Assembly (NCBI RefSeq): GCF_950066645.1
Contig: NZ_CATMFB010000002.1
Coordinates: 310,001-374,000 of the forward strand
Length of the DNA stretch: 64,000 bases
Origin: an uncultured Thalassolituus sp.
GTDB lineage: Bacteria; Pseudomonadota; Gammaproteobacteria; Pseudomonadales; Oceanobacteraceae
Direction: 5' to 3'
A model generated the notes under the pieces. The model was not told the origin of the DNA. It saw nothing but the letters and a program-made list of their open reading frames with translations, and made no database searches. The stretch's first letter is position 1; each line of letters opens with the position of its first letter. Shown here piece after piece: positions 1 to 7,175 of the stretch. A program made the position numbers and the translations under genes.

Positions 1-372
1 CATGAACGCCAGCTGATTGAAGGTGCTGGTGGCTGGCTCGTGCCTCTGAACGATGACCAGACCCTCGCAGATTTTGCCGTGGCGCAGGGGGCCGGTGTGA
101 TACTGGTTGTCGGTCTCCGGCTCGGCTGTATTAACCATGCCTGCCTGACAGTTCAGGCGATTGAGCAGGCGGGATTAGCCGTCGCTGGCTGGGTGGCCAA
201 TGGCATCGACCCCGATATGGACGCCCAGGAAGAAAACCTGCGTTACCTGCACCAGTGGTTTGCACGCAAAGGCATTCAGCATTGCGGCACAGTTCCTCAC
301 ATCCCGGACATACAGGCGGAAGATGACCAACAACTTGCGAAAGTGGCCGCTCTGCTGCGCTGGCCGGAGTGA
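1..372 (+). CDS. bioD: Dethiobiotin synthetase, C-terminal part
   Basis: The open frame enters from the left edge, so only the last 123 residues are present. BioD makes dethiobiotin from 7,8-diaminopelargonate, CO2 and ATP in the cytoplasm, the step before biotin synthase. The visible part has the family signature EGAGGWLVPL followed by a Rossmann-like stretch with VILVVGLRLGCINH and a nucleotide-pocket-like PHIP near the end, as in the P-loop BioD fold. The gene ends in TGA at 370-372; the next gene could start inside this stop (GTG at 369) or 59 bases later. Other bio genes probably lie to the left, outside the window. Biotin is also needed by OadA encoded further right. Confidence 0.9.
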   Translation, partial: HERQLIEGAGGWLVPLNDDQTLADFAVAQGAGVILVVGLRLGCINHACLTVQAIEQAGLAVAGWVANGIDPDMDAQEENLRYLHQWFARKGIQHCGTVPHIPDIQAEDDQQLAKVAALLRWPE

Positions 373-431
373 CGGAAGTACTTTCAATTGCTATATTTCA
401 AACACACTCCGCCGAAAGTTATCGCACATTC

Positions 432-1442
432 ATGGAAAACACGCTGAGTAAGCAACTGCAGCGCTTCATCCCGTTCGACGAATGGTCTGAGGACATCATC
501 AACGAACTTATCCCTCACTTCAGGGTGTATGAGTCTGAACCCCGCAAAATCCTCTTCAAACGTGGAGAAGAAGATAAAGAATGCCACTTCCTTCTTTCTG
601 GCAGTGTTGACCTTGCGGATGAAGACTTTGGCATTACCCCGGTTCAGGGCGATGATGACGATAACTTTATGGCGCTCGACAGCACGCACAGCACGCACAG
701 CGTGCACCGCTACACTGCCATTACAACGACGCAGTGTGAAATTGTGTCGGTGCGCAGCAGCTACCTCGAGCTGATTTCAACCTGGGCAGAAGTCCGCCAG
801 TCTCTCAATGAGAGTGGTGAAGATGACGCTGACTGGCTGGAACGATTGATTACCACCGAACTCTTTGCCCGGGTTCCGCCGGCCAACATTCAGAAATTGC
901 TGTCACGCTTTGAAGAAATGCCGGCAGAATTCGGCGACGCCGTTGTCCGTGAAGGGGAAACCGGCGCACATTGTTATGTTATTAAAGAAGGCAAGGCGCT
1001 GGTATCACGCGGCGCAGGCGATCAGAGCGAAACACTGGCAGCGCTGACGCACGGCGATCTTTTCGGAGAAGATGCACTGGTCAGTGACATGCCCCGCAAC
1101 GCAACGGTCACCATGACATCAGCCGGTACACTGATGCGACTGAGCAAAGAAGACTTTGATCAGCTGCTGCGTAAACCTGTGCTGAATTACATCAGCCGCA
1201 AAGAACTCGACACTATGACCGAAGAAGCGGACACCGGCATCGTCGTACTGGATGTCCGTCAGCCACAGGAAGCAGATACCGACCCGCTGCTGCGGGCACG
1301 GAATATTCCACTCTCGCAGATCCGTCAGGAACTCCGCAGTCTGGAGCGCGATTTTATTTATGTAATCTGCGGAGGTGGTCGGGCGGAAGCCGCGGCATAC
1401 ATTCTATCTGAGGCCGGGTTTGAAGCACGGGTGCTGAAGTAA
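432..1442 (+). CDS. Tandem cyclic-nucleotide-binding plus rhodanese-domain protein
   Basis: A soluble protein of about 336 residues counted from the ATG at 432; a GTG at 369 overlapping the bioD stop would add 21 residues, but the shorter form begins with a more usual N-terminus (MENTLSKQLQRF). Two cNMP-like beta-barrels are visible, roughly residues 25-125 and 150-250. The second keeps a plausible phosphate-binding cassette (FGEDAL then PRNATV), while the first lacks one and carries an acidic DDDD stretch and a short His/Ser/Thr repeat. A rhodanese-like domain fills residues 258-336, with its candidate cysteine at C313 in CGGGR. That loop has only three residues between Cys and Arg, one fewer than the usual CxxxxR. 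A regulatory or redox role is an inference; neither ligand nor partner can be read from the sequence. Confidence 0.75.
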   Translation: MENTLSKQLQRFIPFDEWSEDIINELIPHFRVYESEPRKILFKRGEEDKECHFLLSGSVDLADEDFGITPVQGDDDDNFMALDSTHSTHSVHRYTAITTTQCEIVSVRSSYLELISTWAEVRQSLNESGEDDADWLERLITTELFARVPPANIQKLLSRFEEMPAEFGDAVVREGETGAHCYVIKEGKALVSRGAGDQSETLAALTHGDLFGEDALVSDMPRNATVTMTSAGTLMRLSKEDFDQLLRKPVLNYISRKELDTMTEEADTGIVVLDVRQPQEADTDPLLRARNIPLSQIRQELRSLERDFIYVICGGGRAEAAAYILSEAGFEARVLK

Positions 1443-1458
1443 CCTTCAGGGATAAACC

Positions 1459-2235
1459 ATGCCCTACCGCAGCGACATATCACAACGTCCGCCCCGCAGA
1501 ATCCGCAAACGACTCATCGCGGCCATCCTGCTGTCTGTCGGACTGCACGTGGTCATCTTCAGCGAGCTGGATATTCTGCCAACATCGGATCAGGCGGTGA
1601 CCCTCAGGGCCGTCCTGAACACACAACATACGCAAGGGATGGACAACGAAGACAGCACCGGCGTGAGTGAATCACAGCCCATGCCTGATACACCGGAGGT
1701 TCCTCCCCAGCCCGAAAAAGTGACGCAGATACCACCGGCGGAAGCACCCCCGCAACCGCCTGAGCCGCCGGCTTCCATTGCCGCGCCCGTCACGGAAACA
1801 GCGCTCGCCCCTGCACTGCCACCTGCCGTGCCCGTTCCTCCTTCGCCACCGGTACCCACACCACCCGCACCGGCGCCAGAACCGGATCCTGCCGAAACGA
1901 TAACGCCCGTTGCCCCTCCGAAAAAGGAGTTGGCTGGGGATATCGAGGTGTTTGGTACCCCCGAAGAGGCGGAATACTTCCGCGTACTGACGGCCCACCT
2001 GCGCGCCCGCACACCGCCGCACCCTCCCGGACTGAAAGGCAGGGTGCGCCTGCAGGTAAAAATCCAGTACGGCAGCGTCATTACCTCAGTAGAGGTCATC
2101 TCCAGCACCGGAGATACCCGCCTTGAGCAATGGGCACGAAAAGTGGTGCTTGGGATCAGTCCAGTGCCTGCGGTGCCCTCCGGGATCAAACAGCCCTTCT
2201 ATTTCCGGCCAACCATAGAAGTTGTCGGAGACTGA
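1459..2235 (+). CDS. TonB-like energy transducer family protein
   Basis: The 258-residue product has the TonB layout: a short basic cytoplasmic N-terminus, one transmembrane helix at about residues 20-35 (LIAAILLSVGLHVVIF), a long Pro/Glu/Ala-rich periplasmic linker (about 65-155) and a C-terminal globular domain with the TonB-like GRVRLQVKIQYGSV and a following ISSTGD...LEQWARK segment. TonB couples the proton motive force to outer-membrane receptors, normally with ExbB and ExbD. No exbBD lies nearby, so this may be an accessory TonB or a TonB-domain protein with a different envelope job. It starts 16 bases after the rhodanese protein and may be cotranscribed with it. The ATG at 1459 follows a CAGGGA ribosome-binding-like stretch. 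Confidence 0.7.
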   Translation: MPYRSDISQRPPRRIRKRLIAAILLSVGLHVVIFSELDILPTSDQAVTLRAVLNTQHTQGMDNEDSTGVSESQPMPDTPEVPPQPEKVTQIPPAEAPPQPPEPPASIAAPVTETALAPALPPAVPVPPSPPVPTPPAPAPEPDPAETITPVAPPKKELAGDIEVFGTPEEAEYFRVLTAHLRARTPPHPPGLKGRVRLQVKIQYGSVITSVEVISSTGDTRLEQWARKVVLGISPVPAVPSGIKQPFYFRPTIEVVGD

Positions 2236-2327
2236 AGCATCGCGGGGATATCCGCAGTTGTTCAGTTCATATACGATGTTTCGTATAAGATAGTATTGTC
2301 CTTGTATAAGTCTGGTAAGGAATTTCT

Positions 2328-4160
2328 GTGTTCGATTCTGGGATTATCGCGTTTGCATTCATTGGAATACTGGCCTTCGCCTGTCAGTGGCTGGCCTGGA
2401 GGGTACGACTGCCCGCCATTCTGTTTCTGCTTGCCTCAGGGATTGTTGTCGGGCCAGTGGCAGGAATCTTCCACCCTGACGCACTGTTCGGCGAACTGCT
2501 CTTTCCGCTGATTTCGCTGGCCGTCGCCATTATTCTGTTTGAAGGCAGCCTGACACTCGACCTGAAGGAAATCCGGAGTCAGAGAAAAGTGGTTCAGAGG
2601 CTGATTACCGTCGGCGCTGCAGTGACCTGGGTGGTCGTTGCCGTCGCGGTTCACTATCTGTTTGCGCTCAGCTGGGAGCTGAGCATCCTCTTCGGCGCCC
2701 TCACAGTCGTTACCGGCCCCACTGTGATTGTGCCCATGCTGCGCACGGTCCGCCCGAACGCAGACATCGGCAACATACTGCGCTGGGAAGGCATTCTGAT
2801 TGATCCGCTCGGGGCGTTACTCGTTGTTGTCGTGTACGAGTTCATCGTTGCTCAGGGACAGGCCGAAGGCGTGCTCAGCGGTATGCTCGCCTTCGTTGAA
2901 ATCATCGCTTCCGGTAGCGTTCTTGGGCTGGCGTGTGGCTGGCTGCTCGGGTTTATCCTGAAAAAGCACTGGGTGCCCGAATACCTGGAAAACCTCGCTA
3001 CCCTGTCGCTGGTGTTTTTCAGCTTCAGCGTGGCCAATATGCTGGCACACGAGTCCGGCTTGCTCGCAGTCACATTAATGGGGATGTGGCTGGCCAATCA
3101 GAAAGACATTCATATCGGTGAGATTCTTAACTTCAAAGAGAACCTCACGGTACTCCTGATCTCAGGGCTCTTCATCATACTGGCGGCAAGACTCACTCTC
3201 GAAGAACTGATAGCGCTCGGATGGCTGCCGTTTGCGCTGCTGGCAATCATGCAGTTTGTGGCACGTCCGCTTTCTGTCTGGCTGTCCGCCATCGGAAGCA
3301 GCCTTCACTGGCGCGAGAAACTGTTGCTCTCATGGATTGCCCCCCGTGGCATTGTTGCCGCGGCGGTGTCGGCGCTGTTCGCGATCAAACTTGAGCAGTC
3401 GGGTGAACCCAGCGCAATGATTCTGGTGCCTCTGACCTTCAGCGTGATTTTTGGCACTGTCGTACTGCAGAGCGCCACTGCCCGCCCACTGGCACGCTGG
3501 CTCAAAGTCGCCGAGCCTCCACCGCACGGCTATCTGATGATAGGTGCCAACCCCGTGGCCCGGGCCATTGCCAAGGCACTGAAAAAACATGATGTGCGTG
3601 TCGTGCTCACTGACTCCAACTGGGACAACATCCGCGCAGCCCGCATGGATAGTCTGGAAACCTTCTATGGCAACCCGGTTTCAGAATACGCCGAACAACG
3701 CCTGGACCTGGTCGGCATAGGTAAGCTGTTGGGTCTGTCACCCGAGCGCAGCCTCAATACCGTCGCTGGCATGCGCTTCGGTGCCGAATTCGGACAGCAG
3801 AATATTTTTGCGCTGCAGACGACTTCAGACACAAGATTGGCCGACAAACACCTCGATGGTGAAGTCCACCGGGGTCAACATCTGTTCGGTGCGGATATGA
3901 CCTTCAGCAAGTTCTCAAGCATGCTGGCGCAGGGAGCAGAAGTGCACTCTACCCGTCTGACCGATGAATACGGTTACGTTGATTTTGTCGAATCGAATGG
4001 CAAAGCGGCCATTCCATTATTCGGAATTGCTCCCGATGGCAAGGTCCATACCTGCGTAATTGATAGAAAATTTGAGCCACAGAGTGGCTGGAAAATTATA
4101 AGTCTATTCACGCCAACACTGGTGGCAGAGCGGGCCAGAGCTCAAACTCAGCCTGTTTAG
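2328..4160 (+). CDS. CPA1-type cation:proton antiporter with TrkA-N-like tail
   Basis: A 610-residue inner-membrane protein with about twelve hydrophobic segments in residues 1-385, followed by a soluble domain. The membrane part has CPA1/NhaP features: PAILFLLASGIVVGP near the start, ILFEGSLTLDL, the core GPTVIVPMLR, then a GxLIDPLGALL stretch carrying the conserved aspartate used in ion exchange, and APRGIVAAAVSALFA. The tail from about 395 (YLMIGANPVARAIAKAL) resembles a TrkA-N nucleotide-binding fold, so exchange may be gated by a nucleotide. The GTG at 2328 is chosen because TAAGGA lies seven bases upstream. It probably exports Na+ or K+ in exchange for protons, in keeping with a marine habitat; which cation is not shown. 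Confidence 0.85.
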   Translation: MFDSGIIAFAFIGILAFACQWLAWRVRLPAILFLLASGIVVGPVAGIFHPDALFGELLFPLISLAVAIILFEGSLTLDLKEIRSQRKVVQRLITVGAAVTWVVVAVAVHYLFALSWELSILFGALTVVTGPTVIVPMLRTVRPNADIGNILRWEGILIDPLGALLVVVVYEFIVAQGQAEGVLSGMLAFVEIIASGSVLGLACGWLLGFILKKHWVPEYLENLATLSLVFFSFSVANMLAHESGLLAVTLMGMWLANQKDIHIGEILNFKENLTVLLISGLFIILAARLTLEELIALGWLPFALLAIMQFVARPLSVWLSAIGSSLHWREKLLLSWIAPRGIVAAAVSALFAIKLEQSGEPSAMILVPLTFSVIFGTVVLQSATARPLARWLKVAEPPPHGYLMIGANPVARAIAKALKKHDVRVVLTDSNWDNIRAARMDSLETFYGNPVSEYAEQRLDLVGIGKLLGLSPERSLNTVAGMRFGAEFGQQNIFALQTTSDTRLADKHLDGEVHRGQHLFGADMTFSKFSSMLAQGAEVHSTRLTDEYGYVDFVESNGKAAIPLFGIAPDGKVHTCVIDRKFEPQSGWKIISLFTPTLVAERARAQTQPV

Positions 4161-4212
4161 TCTTCACTCAGGGGCGAAGTTTTGGACTGGCCCCTGTGTA
4201 CAACCGAAAACA

Positions 4213-4251
4213 GACCAATTGCGATCATTTAGAATATGGTCGCAATTTGTC
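4213..4251. promoter_or_regulatory. 14-bp inverted repeat upstream of the AraC-type regulator
   Basis: GACCAATTGCGATC (4213-4226) and GGTCGCAATTTGTC (4238-4251) are reverse complements at 12 of 14 positions, separated by 11 AT-rich bases. The repeat lies about 190 bases before the regulator at 4441 in a gap of 280 bases with no convincing gene. It has no following T-run, so it is more likely an operator or a structured leader than a terminator. A weaker pair (CAGGGGC/GCCCCTG, about 4169-4198) just after the antiporter gene might end that transcript. Confidence 0.4.
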
Positions 4252-4440
4252 TAAATTCTTGCCCGATATGTCTTATTGATAAAGTTGTCGGCAATTACTG
4301 GCTCTCCCGGCGAATTCCGCCACAAAGTGTCTTTTTCGGCCAAAATATGGAGTTCCATTGCGTAATCGGACATTGTTCCATCGCGTCAAGTAACTGCAGT
4401 CTGAACACCTCACCACAATAAAGCAGTAGTTAATCTCCAG

Positions 4441-5403
4441 ATGTACTCGTTAAAACCACACGCAGAGACAATGCAGACCCTGCGCAGGTTGATGCCTCAG
4501 AAGGAATTGCGTAAATCAACACCGAGGCTGCCGACCAATAGCGACACCGTCACCGCGGGACAACCAGCGCTCATTCAGGTGCTGCGGATTCTCGAAGACA
4601 GTCGTCTCTCAGAAAAGCTCCCCGAGTTGTATCTGGAATACGGCCAGATCATGGCGCTCCAGAATCCACCGGCCAATACAGAAGGGCTGACCGACCTGTT
4701 CAATGAAATGTGTCGTCAGATCAGCACGCCTGATCACCCGTTCGATCTTCACATCCTTGATGATGGTCAGGTGAGTCATTGTGAGTTTTTCTGGAAGAAT
4801 GATCCGGTCAGAGTGCCGTCGCAGGATCTTTCCGAAATTCTTCTTGCTTACGGATTCACCGTTGGACATAGCCTGATCCAGGGGCTGACCGACCAGATCT
4901 CCGTTTTTCTGCCCTACCCGGAGCCGGAAAACCGCGAGGAATACCGTAAGTACGCACCGATGAAGCTGACGTTTAATGCGCCGTATCTGGCCATCCGCCT
5001 GCCGTCGGAATTTCTGGCTCAGCAGCTGATGATCCGCCCGATGAATTTTCACGCCAACGGCGTGCTGCGTCCGGCCCATCTGATTGCACAGAAAGCGTCG
5101 AATATTCTGCGCAGCGACCTGAGCAATCCGCCAACTCTGGGTGAACTCTCAGAGATGCTGAATCTGACCGAACGGACCTGTAAGCGCCGCCTGCAGGAAG
5201 CCGGCACTCACTATCAGCAACTGCTGGCAGATCTGCGCCTGATTCAGGCCAGCTTCTGGCTGTCACGCCGGATGTGCAATGTCAGTCAGGCGGCCGAGCG
5301 ACTGGGATACTCCAGCGTGGCTAACTTCTCCAAAGCGTTCAAAAAGTGGAGCGGTTATTCGCCGACTCACGCCAAGCAGGGACGTACCTTTCACCGCGAC
5401 TGA
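4441..5403 (+). CDS. AraC-family transcriptional regulator
   Basis: A 320-residue cytoplasmic regulator. The C-terminal 95 residues carry the two helix-turn-helix motifs typical of AraC proteins: LGELSEMLNLTERTCKRRL and the conserved AERLGYSSVANFSKAFKKW followed by SGYSP. The N-terminal 200 residues resemble the arabinose-binding-type sensor domain of OruR/ArgR-like members and would bind an unknown small molecule. The start at 4441 has a poor ribosome-binding site; later in-frame starts cannot be excluded. The gene stands alone between the antiporter and the glycine cleavage genes on the same strand. Control of either neighbour is possible but not shown. The inverted repeat at 4213-4251 could be its own operator. 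Confidence 0.88.
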   Translation: MYSLKPHAETMQTLRRLMPQKELRKSTPRLPTNSDTVTAGQPALIQVLRILEDSRLSEKLPELYLEYGQIMALQNPPANTEGLTDLFNEMCRQISTPDHPFDLHILDDGQVSHCEFFWKNDPVRVPSQDLSEILLAYGFTVGHSLIQGLTDQISVFLPYPEPENREEYRKYAPMKLTFNAPYLAIRLPSEFLAQQLMIRPMNFHANGVLRPAHLIAQKASNILRSDLSNPPTLGELSEMLNLTERTCKRRLQEAGTHYQQLLADLRLIQASFWLSRRMCNVSQAAERLGYSSVANFSKAFKKWSGYSPTHAKQGRTFHRD

Positions 5404-5465
5404 CCGCGCCCCGCGATCAAGGATGATCGCTCTGTTTCACCCTCTCCTGCCAACCCTGAATTTTT

Positions 5466-5496
5466 TTGTGATCCGCACTGCGGAAAGCGCTATAAT
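5466..5496 (+). promoter_or_regulatory. Candidate sigma-70 promoter for gcvTHP
   Basis: A perfect TATAAT at 5491-5496 lies 65 bases before the gcvT start. The best -35 match, TTGTGA at 5466-5471, is 19 bases upstream and weak, so activation by a regulator is plausible. The transcript would start near 5503 and carry a leader of about 60 bases. Confidence 0.55.
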
Positions 5497-5514
5497 TGCG
5501 GCCCTTTTTACAAT

Positions 5515-5538
5515 GGTCCGGGCGTCCGGAGCCCGACC
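5515..5538 (+). promoter_or_regulatory. Hairpin in the gcvT leader
   Basis: GGTC(C)GGGC at 5515-5523 pairs with GCCCGACC at 5531-5538, an 8-bp stem with one bulged C and a 7-base loop, between the TATAAT box and the gcvT start. I found no glycine-riboswitch core, and the leader is too short for a tandem aptamer. The role, if any, is unknown. Confidence 0.35.
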
Positions 5539-5561
5539 AGTGAGACCGCAGGAACGGATAC

Positions 5562-6641
5562 ATGGGTAAGCAAACCGCGCTGTACGCCAAACACACTGAA
5601 GCTCAGGGCAAGATCGTCGACTTCGGCGGCTGGGATATGCCAATTCACTATGGCTCCCAGATCAAAGAGCACAACGCTGTACGCGAAGCAGCAGGCATGT
5701 TCGATGTATCCCACATGACCATCGTTGACGTCCGCGGCCCGGATGCCAAAGCCTACCTGCAGCGTCTGCTGGCAAACGATGTCGACAAGCTTAAAGAGAC
5801 TGGCAAAGCGCTCTACTCCGGCATGTTGAACACCGATGGCGGCGTAATCGACGACCTGATTGTCTATCGTATGGAAGGCTGGTTCCGCACGGTCGTGAAC
5901 TGCGCTACCCGGGAAAAAGACCTGGAGTGGATGACCGCCCACACCAAAGGCTTTGATATCAGCCTGACTGAACGTCCGGAGCTGGCAATGGTGGCCGTTC
6001 AGGGCCCTGAAGCGATCGGTATGGTGAAGAAGATCCGCCCTGAAGCCGCTGACCTGATTGATGGTCTGAAAGTATTCCAGGGCCTGCCGCAGCACGGCTG
6101 GTTCTATGCCCGCACCGGCTACACCGGTGAAGATGGCCTGGAAATCATGGTACCGCAGGAAGAAGTCGTACAGTTCTGGACCCAACTTATCGAAGCTGGC
6201 GTACAGCCATGTGGTCTGGGCGCCCGCGATACTCTGCGTCTGGAAGCCGGCATGAACCTTTACGGCAACGATATGGACGAGTCCATCAGCCCGCTGCAGG
6301 CAGGCATGGGCTGGACCATCGCCTGGGAACCTGCAGACCGTGACTTTATCGGCCGTGAAGCACTCGAAGCCCAGAAAGCGGATGGCGTGGCTATGAAGCA
6401 GGTGGGTCTGGTACTTGATGGCCGCGGTGTGATGCGTTCTCACCAGAAGGTAGTTGTTGAAGGTGTTGGCGAGGGTGAAATCACATCGGGTACCTTCTCT
6501 CCAAGCCTGCAGTGCTCTATTGCGATGGCCCGTGTACCAGCCGCGACCGGCGACACCGCTCAGGTAGACCTGCGCGGCAAGCTGACCGACGTAAAAGTAA
6601 TTAAATTGCCGTTCGTACGTAACGGCAAAAAAATGTTTTAA
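5562..6641 (+). CDS. gcvT: Glycine cleavage system T protein (aminomethyltransferase)
   Basis: A 359-residue cytoplasmic enzyme that moves the methylene group from the aminomethyl-lipoyl arm of GcvH to tetrahydrofolate and releases ammonia. It opens with the typical [26 protein letters not shown] and continues with [23 protein letters not shown], the C-terminal barrel motif [13 protein letters not shown] and SGTFSPSL, all standard for GcvT. The length is normal. It is the first gene of gcvT-gcvH-gcvP, 29 bases before gcvH, and follows a good TATAAT box and a leader hairpin. The ATG follows GGAACGGATAC, giving a GGA ribosome-binding element. The L protein (lipoamide dehydrogenase) is not in the window and is usually encoded elsewhere. 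Confidence 0.97.
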   Translation: MGKQTALYAKHTEAQGKIVDFGGWDMPIHYGSQIKEHNAVREAAGMFDVSHMTIVDVRGPDAKAYLQRLLANDVDKLKETGKALYSGMLNTDGGVIDDLIVYRMEGWFRTVVNCATREKDLEWMTAHTKGFDISLTERPELAMVAVQGPEAIGMVKKIRPEAADLIDGLKVFQGLPQHGWFYARTGYTGEDGLEIMVPQEEVVQFWTQLIEAGVQPCGLGARDTLRLEAGMNLYGNDMDESISPLQAGMGWTIAWEPADRDFIGREALEAQKADGVAMKQVGLVLDGRGVMRSHQKVVVEGVGEGEITSGTFSPSLQCSIAMARVPAATGDTAQVDLRGKLTDVKVIKLPFVRNGKKMF

Positions 6642-6670
6642 ATTTTAAAAATTCTGACTGGAGTTTTCCC

Positions 6671-7054
6671 ATGAGCAACATCCCTGCTGATCTGAAATAC
6701 GTTGCCTCCCACGAATGGATCCGCGTTGAAGCCGACGGCACCGTCACTATCGGTATTACTGATTTCGCACAGGACCAGCTGGGCGACGTGGTATTCGTTG
6801 AACTGCCAGAGGTCGGCAGTGATGTCGCTGCAGAGCAGGACATTGCTGTGGTTGAGTCTGTAAAAGCAGCGTCAGATATCTACGCCCCGATCGCTGGAAA
6901 GATCATTGCGATCAATGAAGAGCTGATCGATGCACCAGAAAAAGTAAATGAAGACCCGTACGGCGATGCCTGGTTCTTCAAAATGGAGCTGGCAGACGCC
7001 TCTGATCTGGACGCTCTTCTCGACGCCGACGCATACGCCGCAATCTGCGAGTAA
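6671..7054 (+). CDS. gcvH: Glycine cleavage system H protein (lipoyl carrier)
   Basis: A 127-residue acidic carrier protein whose lipoyl arm shuttles the aminomethyl group between GcvP, GcvT and the L protein. The lipoylation site is K65 in VESVKAASD, with the usual surroundings [12 protein letters not shown] before it and [10 protein letters not shown] after it. A GGAG ribosome-binding site lies nine bases before the ATG. The gene is followed not directly by gcvP but by a 121-base gap with two hairpins, the second terminator-like, which may lower gcvP expression relative to gcvH. Confidence 0.97.
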   Translation: MSNIPADLKYVASHEWIRVEADGTVTIGITDFAQDQLGDVVFVELPEVGSDVAAEQDIAVVESVKAASDIYAPIAGKIIAINEELIDAPEKVNEDPYGDAWFFKMELADASDLDALLDADAYAAICE

Positions 7055-7103
7055 GCCACAACGTCTACTGGCTGGGCCCGCGCCACTGAAGCGGGTCGAA
7101 TGC

Positions 7104-7135
7104 GACGCAGAGACCTTCTCTGCGTCTTCGTTTTA
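7104..7135 (+). terminator. Terminator-like hairpin between gcvH and gcvP
   Basis: A perfect 10-bp stem (GACGCAGAGA at 7104-7113 with TCTCTGCGTC at 7117-7126) and a 3-base loop is followed by TTCGTTTTA. A second hairpin (CCCGC/GCGGG) lies just before it. The position inside a catabolic operon suggests partial termination or RNA processing rather than a full stop, unless gcvP has its own promoter. Confidence 0.6.
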
Positions 7136-7175
7136 GATGCTTGGTTCAAGCGCTTCAATTCTGTCGGGTTCATTC

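Noticed and set aside
1590-2189. Gly/Ser/Ala-rich frame opposite the TonB-like gene
   Set aside because: Its composition is the reverse-strand image of the Pro-rich linker; low-complexity shadow.
5497-5561. Glycine riboswitch before gcvT
   Set aside because: The leader is only about 60 bases and lacks the conserved aptamer core.
5508-6443. Frame on the - strand across gcvT
   Set aside because: Overlaps the gcvT promoter leader and the conserved gcvT frame; no motifs.
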